A stretch of DNA of 64,000 bases from Megachile rotundata (Eukaryota > Arthropoda > Insecta > Hymenoptera > Megachilidae), in contig NW_027473314.1 of the NCBI RefSeq assembly GCF_050947335.1, forward strand, positions 1,240,001-1,304,000. The letters run 5' to 3'. Both the position numbers and the translations under genes were made by a program. Shown one piece after another: positions 47,201 through 59,917 of this stretch. How positions within the stretch are numbered: the first letter of the stretch is position 1; each line of letters begins with the position of its first letter. The notes under the pieces are model-generated. The model was given only the letters and a program-made list of their open reading frames with translations, had not been told where the DNA came from and did not search any database.

Positions 47201-49213
47201 CACAATGATACAATCACAATCATACAATCACAATCATACAATCACAATCATACAATCACAGTCATACAATCGCAATCATACAATCACAATCATACAGAAA
47301 CAATCATACAACCTTAATTATACAACCACAATCATACGATCACAATCATACCATCGCAATCATACAATCACAATCATACAATCACAATCATACAATCACA
47401 ATCATACAATAGCGATCATACAATCACAGTCAAACAATCACAATCATAGAATCACAATCATACAATCACAATCATACAATCACAGTCATACAATCACAAT
47501 CATACAATCACAATCATAAAATCACAATCAAACAGTCAGAATCATACAATCACAATAATACAATCACGATCATACAATCACGATCATACAATCACGATGA
47601 TACAATCACAATCATACCATCACAGTCATACAATTACAATCATACAATCACAATCATACAATCATATTCACAAAATCACAATCATACAATCACAACCATA
47701 CAATCACAATCATACAACCACAATCATACAATCACAATCATACAATCACAGTCATACAATCACAATCATACAATCACAATCATACAATCACAATCATACA
47801 ATCACAGTCATACAATCACAGTCATACAATCACAGTCATACAATCACAGTCATACAATCACAGTCATACAATCACAGTCATACAACCACAGTCATACAAT
47901 CACAGTCATACAATCACAATCATACAGTCACAATCATACATTCACAATCATACAATCACAATCATACAATCACAATCATACAATCACAATCATAGAATCA
48001 CAATCATACAATCACAATCATACAATCACAATCATACAATCGCAATCATACAATCGCAATCATACAATCGCAATCATACAATCGCAATCAAGGAATCACA
48101 ATCATACGATCACAATCATACAATCACAATCATACAATCGCAATCATACAATCGCAATCATACAATCACAATCATACAGAAACAATCATACAACGTTAAT
48201 TATACAACCACAATCATACGATCACAATCATACAATCACAATCATACAATCACAATCATACAATCACAATAATACAATCACAATCATACAATCACAATCA
48301 TACAATCATAATCATACAATCACAATCATACAAGGACAATCATACAATCACAATCATGCAGCCACAATCATACAATCGCAATCACACAACCACAATCTTA
48401 CAATCACAATCATACGATCACAATCATACGATCACAATCATACCATCACAATCATACAATCACAATCATACAATCACAAGCATACGATCACAATCATACA
48501 ATCACAATCTCACAATCACAATCATACAGTCACAATCATACAATCACAATCATAGAATCACAATCATACAATCACAATCATACAAGGACAATCATACAAT
48601 CACAATCATACAGTCACAATCATACAATCGCAATCACACAACCACAATCATACAATCACAGTCATACAATCACAAACATACAATCACAATCATACAATCA
48701 CAATCATACAATCACAATCATACAATCGCAATCAAGGAATCACAATCATACGATCACAATCATACAATCACAATCATACAATCGCAATCATACAATCGCA
48801 ATCATACAATCACAATCATACAGAAACAATCATACAACCTTAATTATACAACCACAATCATACGATCACAATCATACAATCACAATCATACAATCACAAT
48901 CATACAATTACTATCATACAATCACAATCATTCAATCGCAATCATACAATCACAATCTCACAATCACGATCATACAATCACAATCATACAATCACAATCA
49001 TACAATCACAATCATACAATCACAATCATACAATCACAATCATACAATCACAATCATACAATCACAGTCATACAATCACAATCATACAGTCACAATCATA
49101 CAATCACAATCATACAATCACAATCATACAATCACAATCATACAATCACAATCATACAATCACAATCATACAATCACAATCATACAATCACAATCATACA
49201 ATCACAATCATAG
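47201..49213 (+). repeat. Transition block where CAAGGAATC first appears
   Basis: This contains eight ACAATCACAGTCAT-type units at 47,798-47,909, four TCGCAATC units (48,036-48,091) ending in CAAGGAATC rather than CAAAGAATC, and ACAAGG blocks near 48,330 and 48,583. The chain from 47,798 to 48,200 recurs at 59,614-59,960. It then closes with the CAATTACTATC tail (about 48,905) and consensus units. Confidence 0.75.
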
Positions 49214-50384
49214 AATCACAATCATACAATCACAATCATACAATCACAATCATACAATCACAATCATACAATCACAATCATACAATCACAATCATACAAT
49301 CACAATCATACAATCGCAATCATACAATCGCAATCAAAGAATCACAATCATACAATCACAATCATACAATCACAATCATACAATAGCAATCATACAATCA
49401 CAGTCAAACAATCACAATCATAGAATCACAATCATACAATCACAATCATACAATCACAATCATACAATCACAATCATACAAGCACAATCATACAATCACA
49501 ATCATACAATCACAATCATACAATCACAATCATACAATCACAATCATAAAATCACAATCATACAATAACAATCATACGATCACAATCATACAATCACAAT
49601 CATACAATCACAATCAAACAGTCAGAATCATACAATCACAATCATACAATCACGATCATACAATCACGATCATACAATCACGATCATACAATCACAATCA
49701 TACCATCACAGTCATACAATTACAATCATACAATCACAATCATACAATCATAATCACAAAATCACAATCATACAATCACAATCATACAATCACAACCATA
49801 CAATCACAATCATACAATCACAATCATACAATCACAATCATACAATCACAGTCATACAATCACAATCATACAATCACAATCATACAATCACAATCATACA
49901 GTCACAATCATACAATCACAATCATACAATCACAATCATACAATCACAATCATACAATCACAATCATACAATCACAATCATAGAATCACAATCATACAAT
50001 CACAATCATACGATCACAATCATACAATCACAATCATACAATCACAATCATACAGTCACAATCATACAATCACAATCATACAATCATAATCATACAATCA
50101 CAATCATACAAGGACAATCATACAATCACAATCATACAGTCACAATCATACAATCGATATCACACAACCACAATCATACAATCACAGTCATACAATCACA
50201 ATCATACAATCACAATCATACAATCACAATCATACAATCACAATCATACAATCACAATCATACAATCACAATCATACAATCACAATCATACAATCATAAT
50301 CACAAAATCACAATCATACAATCACAACCATACAATCACAATCATACAATCACAATCATACAATCACAATCATACAATCACAGT
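49214..50384 (+). repeat. Block repeated near 58,000-58,950
   Basis: Markers in order: CAGTCAAACAATC (49,401), ACAAGCAC, CAATAACAATCATACGATC (about 49,565), AACAGTCAGAATC, CACGATC units, TCACAAAATC, TAGAATC plus ACGATC (49,981), ACAAGG, GATATC (50,156). The same order recurs at 58,235 to 58,939 with offsets of 8,778 to 8,834 bp, multiples of 14. Confidence 0.8.
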
Positions 50385-52448
50385 CATACAATCACAATCA
50401 TACAATCACGATCATACAATCACGATCATACAATCACGATCATACAATCACGATCATACCATCACAGTCATACAATTACAATCATACAATCACAATCATA
50501 CAATCATAATCACAAAATCACAATCATACAATCACAACCATACAATCACAATCATACAATCACAATCATACAATCACAATCATACAATCACAATCATACA
50601 ATCACAATCATACAATCACAATCATACAATCACAATCATACAATCACAATCATACAATCACAATCATACAATCACAATCATACAATCACAATCATACAAT
50701 CACAATCATACAGTCACAGTCTTACAGTCACAGTCATACAGTCACAGTCATACAGTCACAGTCATACAGTCACAGTCATACAGTCACAGTCATACAGTCA
50801 CAGTCATACAGTCACAATCATACAGTCACAATCATACAGTCACAATCATACAGTCACAATCATACAGTCACAATCATACAATCACAATCATACAATCACA
50901 ATCATACAATCACAATCATACAATCACAATCATACAATCACCATCATACAATCACATTCATACAATCACAATCATACAATCACAATCATACAATCACAAT
51001 CATACAATCACAATCATACAATCACAATCATACAATCACAATCATACAATCACAATCATACAATCACAATCATACAATCACAATCATACAATCACAATCA
51101 TACAATCCCAATCATACAATCGCCATCAAGGAATCACAATCATACGATCACAATCATACAATCACAATCATACAATCGCAATCATACAATCGCAATCATA
51201 CAATCACAATCATACAGAAACAATCATACAACCTTAATTATACAACCACAATCATACGATCACAATCATACAATCACAATCATACAATCACAATCATACA
51301 ACCACAATCATACAATCACAATCATACAATCACAATCATACAATCACAATCATACAATCACAATCATACAATCACAATCATACAATCACAATCATACAAT
51401 CACAATCATACAATCGCAATCATACAATCGCAATCACACAACCACAATCATACAATCACAGTCATACAATCACAATCATACAATCACAATCATACAATCA
51501 CAATCATACAATCACAATCATACAATCACAATCATACAATCACAATCATACAATCACAATCATACAATCACAGTCATAAAATCACAATCATACAATCACA
51601 GTCATACAATCACAATCATACAGTCACAATCATACAATCACAATCATACAATCACAATCATACAATCACAATCATACAATCACAATCATACAATCACAAT
51701 CATACAATCACAATCATACAATCACAATCATACAATCACAATCATACAATCACAATCATAGAATCACAATCATACAATCACAATCATACAATCACAATCA
51801 TACAATCACAATCATACAATCACAATCATACAATCACAATCATACAATCACAATCATACAATCACAATCATACAATCACAATCATACAATCACAATTATA
51901 CAATCACAATCATACAATCACAATCATACAATCACAATCATACAATCACAATCATACAATCGCAATCAAAGAATCACAATCATACAATCACAATCATACA
52001 ATCACAATCATACAATAGCAATCATACAATCACAGTCAAACAATCACAATCATAGAATCACAATCATACAATCACAATCATACAATCACAATCATACAAT
52101 CACAATCATACAATCACAATCATACAAGCACAATCATACAATCACAATCATACAATCACAATCATACAATCCCAATCATACAATCGCAATCAAGGAATCA
52201 CAATCATACGATCACAATCATACAATCACAATCATACAATCGCAATCATACAATCGCAATCATACAATCACAATCATACAGAAACAATCATACAACCTTA
52301 ATTATACAACCACAATCATACGATCACAATCATACCATCACAATCATACAATCACAAGCATACGATCACAATCATACAATCACAATCTCACAATAACAAT
52401 CATACAGTCACAATCACACAATCACAATCATAGAATCACAATCATACA
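50385..52448 (+). repeat. About 2-kb block, first copy (second at 54,640-56,880)
   Basis: Order: CACGATC units, CAATTACAATC, TCACAAAATC, the doubly substituted run (50,710), CGCCATCAAGG (51,121), CCTTAATTATAC, CAGTCATAAAATC (51,571), CAATTATAC (51,895), CAGTCAAACAATC, CCCAATC, CAAGGAATC (52,191), CTCACAATAAC (52,387). The second copy keeps nearly all of this. Its offset drifts from 4,256 to 4,438 bp, a gain of 13 units spread over several runs. Confidence 0.82.
50710..50877 (+). repeat. Doubly substituted subarray ACAGTCACAGTCAT, first copy
   Basis: One ACAGTCACAGTCTT unit, six ACAGTCACAGTCAT units, then five ACAGTCACAATCAT units. Both half-units carry the A to G change, which is rare elsewhere. 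The graded edge, double then single then none, suggests local spread of the variant. Confidence 0.93.
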
Positions 52449-53764
52449 GTCACAATCATACGATCACAATCATACAATCACAATCATACAATCGCAATCA
52501 TACAATCGCAATCATACAATCACAATCATACAGAAACAATCATACAACCTTAATTATACAACCACAATCATACGATCACAATCATACAATCACAATCATA
52601 CAATCACAATCATACAACCACAATCATACAATCACAATCATACAATCACAATCATACAATCACAATCATACAATCACAATCATACAATCACAATCATACA
52701 ATCACAATCATACAATCACAATCATACAATCGCAATCATACAATCGCAATCACACAACCACAATCATACAATCACAGTCATACAATCACAATCATACAAT
52801 CACAATCATACAATCACAATCATACAATCACAATCATACAATCACAATCATACAATCACAATCATACAATCACAATCATACAATCACAGTCATAAAATCA
52901 CAATCATACAATCACAGTCATACAATCACAATCATACAGTCACAATCATACAATCACAATCATACAATCACAATCATACAATCACAATCATACAATCACA
53001 ATCATACAATCACAATCATACAATCACAATCATACAATCACAATCATACAATCACAATCATACAATCACAATCATAGAATCACAATCATACAATCACAAT
53101 CATACAATCACAATCATACAATCACAATCATACAATCACAATCATACAATCACAATCATACAATCACAATCATACAATCACAATCATACAATCACAATCA
53201 TACAATCACAATTATACAATCACAATCATACAATCACAATCATACAATCACAATCATACAATCACAATCATACAATCGCAATCAAAGAATCACAATCATA
53301 CAATCACAATCATACAATCACAATCATACAATAGCAATCATACAATCACAGTCAAACAATCACAATCATAGAATCACAATCATACAATCACAATCATACA
53401 ATCACAATCATACAATCACAATCATACAATCACAATCATACAAGCACAATCATACAATCACAATCATACAATCACAATCATACAATCCCAATCATACAAT
53501 CGCAATCAAGGAATCACAATCATACGATCACAATCATACAATCACAATCATACAATCGCAATCATACAATCGCAATCATACAATCACAATCATACAGAAA
53601 CAATCATACAACCTTAATTATACAACCACAATCATACGATCACAATCATACCATCACAATCATACAATCACAAGCATACGATCACAATCATACAATCACA
53701 ATCTCACAATAACAATCATACAGTCACAATCACACAATCACAATCATAGAATCACAATCATACA
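51133..53764 (+). repeat. 1,316-bp (94-unit) tandem duplication
   Basis: 51,133-52,448 and 52,449-53,764 share markers exactly 1,316 bp apart: TACGATC (51,143/52,459), ACAGAAAC (51,215/52,531), CAGTCATAAAATC (51,571/52,887), CAATTATAC (51,895/53,211), CAAGGAATC (52,191/53,507), CTCACAATAAC (52,387/53,703). I found no length difference between them. The CGCCATCAAGG unit lies just left of copy 1 and is not repeated at the junction. Confidence 0.92.
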
Positions 53765-54640
53765 GTCACAATCATACAATCACAATCATACAATCACAAT
53801 CATACAATCACAATCATACAATCACAATCATACAATCACAATCATACAATCACAATCATACAATCACAATCATACAATCACAATCATAGAATCACAATCA
53901 TACAATCACAATCATACAATCACAATCATACAATCACAATCATACAATCACAATCATACAATCACAATCATACAATCACAATCATACAATCACAATCATA
54001 CAATCACAATCATACAATCACAATCATACAATCACAATCATACAATCACAATCATACAATCACAATCATACAATCACAATCATACAATCACAATCATACA
54101 ATCGCAATCAAAGAATCACAATCATACAATCACAATCATACAATCACAATCATACAATAGCAATCATACAATCACAGTCAAACAATCACAATCATAGAAT
54201 CACAATCATACAATCACAATCATACAATCACAATCATACAATCACAATCATACAATCACAATCATACAAGCACAATCATACAATCACAATCATACAATCA
54301 CAATCATACAATCACAATCATACAATCCCAATCATACAATCGCAATCAAGGAATCACAATCATACGATCACAATCATACAATCACAATCATACAATCGCA
54401 ATCATACAATCGCAATCATACAATCACAATCATACAGAAACAATCATACAACCTTAATTATACAACCACAATCATACGATCACAATCATACCATCACAAT
54501 CATACAATCACAAGCATACGATCACAATCATACAATCACAATCTCACAATAACAATCATACAGTCACAATCACACAATCACAATCATAGAATCACAATCA
54601 TACAATCACAATCATACAATCACAATCATACAATCACAGT
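53765..54640 (+). repeat. Partial further copy of the 1,316-bp unit (about 840 bp)
   Basis: CAAAGAATC, CAGTCAAACAATC, ACAAGCAC, CCCAATC, CAAGGAATC (54,347) and CTCACAATAAC (54,543) repeat the second half of the preceding copy. Offsets rise from 812 to 840 bp. The CAATTATAC variant is missing and a few consensus units differ. Confidence 0.78.
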
Positions 54641-57371
54641 CATACAATCACAATCATACAATCACGATCATACAATCACGATCATACAATCACGATCATA
54701 CAATCACGATCATACCATCACAGTCATACAATTACAATCATACAATCACAATCATACAATCATAATCACAAAATCACAATCATACAATCACAACCATACA
54801 ATCACAATCATACAATCACAATCATACAATCACAATCATACAATCACAATCATACAATCACAATCATACAATCACAATCATACAATCACAATCATACAAT
54901 CACAATCATACAATCACAATCATACAATCACAATCATACAATCACAATCATACAATCACAATCATACAATCACAATCATACAATCACAATCATACAATCA
55001 CAATCATACAATCACAATCATACAATCACAGTCTTACAGTCACAGTCATACAGTCACAGTCATACAGTCACAGTCATACAGTCACAGTCATACAGTCACA
55101 GTCATACAGTCACAGTCATACAGTCACAGTCATACAGTCACAGTCATACAGTCACAGTCATACAGTCACAGTCATACAGTCACAGTCATACAGTCACAGT
55201 CATACAGTCACAATCATACAGTCACAATCATACAGTCACAATCATACAGTCACAATCATACAATCACAATCATACAATCACAATCATACAATCACAATCA
55301 TACAATCACAATCATACAATCACAATCATACAATCACAATCATACAATCACAATCATACAGTCACAATCATACAATCACAATCATACAATCACAATCATA
55401 CAATCACAATCATACAATCACAATCATACAATCACAATCATACAATCACAATCATACAATCACAATCATACAATCACAATCATACAATCCCAATCATACA
55501 ATCGCCATCAAGGAATCACAATCATACGATCACAATCATACAATCACAATCATACAATCGCAATCATACAATCGCAATCATACAATCACAATCATACAGA
55601 AACAATCATACAACCTTAATTATACAACCACAATCATACGATCACAATCATACAATCACAATCATACAATCACAATCATACAACCACAATCATACAATCA
55701 CAATCATACAATCACAATCATACAATCACAATCATACAATCACAATCATACAATCACAATCATACAATCACAATCATACAATCACAATCATACAATCACA
55801 ATCATACAATCACAATCATACAATCGCAATCACACAACCACAATCATACAATCACAGTCATACAATCACAATCATACAATCACAATCATACAATCACAAT
55901 CATACAATCACAATCATACAATCACAATCATACAATCACAATCATACAATCACAATCATACAATCACAGTCATAAAATCACAATCATACAATCACAGTCA
56001 TACAATCACAATCATACAGTCACAATCATACAATCACAATCATACAATCACAATCATACAATCACAATCATACAATCACAATCATACAATCACAATCATA
56101 CAATCACAATCATACAATCACAATCATACAATCACAATCATACAATCACAATCATAGAATCACAATCATACAATCACAATCATACAATCACAATCATACA
56201 ATCACAATCATACAATCACAATCATACAATCACAATCATACAATCACAATCATACAATCACAATCATACAATCACAATCATACAATCACAATCATACAAT
56301 CACAATCATACAATCACAATCATACAATCACAATCATACAATCACAATCATACAATCACAATCATACAATCACAATCATACAATCACAATCATACAATCG
56401 CAATCAAAGAATCACAATCATAAAATCACAATCATACAATCACAATCATACAATAGCAATCATACAATCACAGTCAAACAATCACAATCATAGAATCACA
56501 ATCATACAATCACAATCATACAATCACAATCATACAATCACAATCATACAATCACAATCATACAAGCACAATCATACAATCACAATCATACAATCACAAT
56601 CATACAATCCCAATCATACAATCGCAATCAAGGAATCACAATCATACGATCACAATCATACAATCACAATCATACAATCGCAATCATACAATCGCAATCA
56701 TACAATCACAATCATACAGAAACAATCATACAACCTTAATTATACAACCACAATCATACGATCACAATCATACCATCACAATCATACAATCACAAGCATA
56801 CGATCACAATCATACAATCACAATCTCACAATAACAATCATACAGTCACAATCACACAATCACAATCATAGAATCACAATCATACAATCACAATCATACA
56901 AGGACAATCATACAATCACAATCATACAGTCACAATCATACAATCGCAATCACACAACCACAATCATACAATCACAGTCATACAATCACAAACATACAAT
57001 CACAATCATACAATCACAATCATACAATCACAATCATACAATCGCAATCAAGGAATCACAATCATACGATCACAATCATACAATCACAATCATACAATCG
57101 CAATCATACAATCGCAATCATACAATCACAATCATACAGAAACAATCATACAACCTTAATTATACAACCACAATCATACGAACACAATCATACAATCACA
57201 ATCATACAATCACAATCATACAATTACTATCATACAATCACAATCATTCAATCGCAATCATACAATCACAATCACACAATCACGATCATACAATCACGAT
57301 CATACAATCACAATCTCACAATCACAATCACACAATCACAATCATACAATCATAATCATACAATCGCAATC
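54641..57371 (+). repeat. Second copy of the 2-kb block plus an HOR tail
   Basis: From CACGATC units at about 54,665 to CTCACAATAAC at 56,825 it follows 50,385-52,448. From about 56,880 to 57,371 it follows the ACAAGG, CACAAACATAC, CAAGGAATC and CAATTACTATC chain of 48,560-48,960 (ACAAGG offset 8,316 bp, 594 units), ending in the tail that leads to the marker at 57,372. Confidence 0.78.
55022..55259 (+). repeat. Doubly substituted subarray, expanded second copy
   Basis: One ACAATCACAGTCTT unit, twelve ACAGTCACAGTCAT units (from 55,036), then four ACAGTCACAATCAT units. The entry unit has the same CTT change as at 50,710, so the runs are homologous. The double-variant core has doubled from six to twelve units. 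Confidence 0.93.
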
Positions 57372-59527
57372 ATGCAATCACAATCATTCAGAAACAATCA
57401 TAGAATCACTATCATACAATCACAATCATACAATCACAATCATATCATCACAATCATACAATCACAATCATACAATCACAATAATACAATCGCAATCATA
57501 CAATCACAATCATACAGAAACAATCATACAACCTTAATTATACAACCACAATCATACGATCACAATTATACAATCACGATCATACAATCACAATCATACA
57601 GTCACAATCATACAATCACAATCATACAATCACAATCATACAATCATAATCATACAATCACAATCATACAAGGACAATCATTCAATCACAATCATACAGT
57701 CACAAACATACAATCGCAATCACACAACCACAATCATACAATCACAGTCATACAATCACAATCATACAATCACAATCATACAATCACAATCATACAATCA
57801 CAATCATACAATCACAATCATACAGTCACAATCATACAATCACAATCATACAATCACAATCATACAATCACAATCATACAATCACAATCATAGAATCACA
57901 ATCATACAATCACAATCATACGATCACAATCATACAATCACAATCATACAATCACAATCATACAGTCACAATCATACAATCACAATCATACAATCACAAT
58001 CATACAATCATAATCATACAATCACAATCATACAATCACAATCATACAATCACAATCATACAATCACAATCATACAATCACAATCATACAATCACAATCA
58101 TACAATCACAATCATACAATCACAATCATACAATCACAATCATACAATCACAATCATACAATCGCAATCAAAGAATCACAATCATAGAATCACAATCATA
58201 CAATCACAATCATACAATAGCAATCATACAATCACAGTCAAACAATCACAATCATAGAATCACAATCATACAATCACAATCATACAATCACAATCATACA
58301 ATCACAATCATACAAGCACAATCATACAATCACAATCATACAATCACAATCATACAATCACAATCATACAATCACAATCATAAAATCACAATCATACAAT
58401 AACAATCATACGATCACAATCATACAATCACAATCATACAATCACAATCAAACTGTCAGAATCATACAATCACAATCATACAATCACGATCATACAATCA
58501 CGATCATACAATCACGATCATACAATCACAATCATACCATCACAGTCACACAATTACAATCATACAATCACAATCATACAATCATAATCACAAAATCACA
58601 ATCATACAATCACAATCATACAATCACAACCATACAATCACAATCATACAATCACAATCATACAATCACAATCATACAGTCACAATCATACAATCACAAT
58701 CATACAATCACAATCATACAATCACAATCATACAATCACAATCATAGAATCACAATCATACAATCACAATCATACGATCACAATCATACAATCACAATCA
58801 TACAATCACAATCATACAGTCACAATCATACAATCACAATCATACAATCACAATCATACAATCATAATCATACAATCACAATCATACAAGGACAATCATA
58901 CAATCACAATCATACAGTCACAATCATACAATCGATATCACACAACCACAATCATACAATCACAGTCATACAATCACAATCATACAATCACAATCATACA
59001 ATCACAATCATACAATCACAATCATACAATCACAGTCATACAATCACAATCATACAATCACAGTCATACAATCACAATCATACAATCACAATCATACAAT
59101 CACAGTCATACAATCACAATCATACAATCACAGTCATACAATCACAATCATACAATCACAATCATACAATCTCAGTCATACAATCACAATCATACAGTCA
59201 CAATCATACAATCACAATCATACAATCACAATCATACAATCACAATCATACAATCACAATCATACAATCGCAATCAAAGAATCACAATCATACAATCACA
59301 ATCATACAATCACAATCATACAATCACAATCATACAATCACAATCATACAATCACAATCATACAATAGCGATCATACAATCACAGTCAAACAATCACAAT
59401 CATAGAATCACAATCATACAATCACAATCATACATTCGCAATCAAGGAATCACAATCATACCATCACAATCATACAATCATAATCATACAATCACAATCA
59501 TACAAGGACAATCATACAATCACAATC
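57372..59527 (+). repeat. HOR start, then copy of the 49.2-50.2 kb block
   Basis: The marker here reads ATTCAGAAAC rather than ATACAGAAAC. The block to about 57,890 matches 63,322-63,900 at 5,950 bp (425 units). TAGAATC plus ACGATC occurs at 57,891 and 58,745 (854 bp, 61 units). The GATATC variant is at 58,934. Between 59,025 and 59,180 ACAATCACAGTCAT units recur every two or three units. Confidence 0.75.
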
Positions 59528-59613
59528 ATGCAGTCACAATCATACAATCACAGTCATGCAATCACAATCATACAATCACAATCATACAATCACAATCATA
59601 CAATCACAATCAT

Positions 59614-59739
59614 ACAATCACAGTCATACAATCACAGTCATACAATCACAGACATACAATCACAGTCGTACAATCACAGTCATACAATCACAGTCATACA
59701 ATCACAGTCATACAATCACAGTCATACAATCACAGTCAT
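59614..59739 (+). repeat. Run of nine ACAATCACAGTCAT units
   Basis: Nine consecutive units carry CACAG at position 8; the third reads CAGACAT and the fourth CAGTCGT. The homologous run at 47,798-47,909 has eight units. Both are followed by four TCGCAATC units and CAAGGAATC. Confidence 0.9.
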
Positions 59740-59917
59740 ACAATCACAATCATACAGTCACAATCATACAATCACAATCATACAATCGCAATCATACAAT
59801 CGCAATCATACAATCGCAATCATACAATCGCAATCAAGGAATCACAATCATACGATCACAATCATACAATCACAATCATACAATCGCAATCATACAATCG
59901 CAATCATACAATCACAA

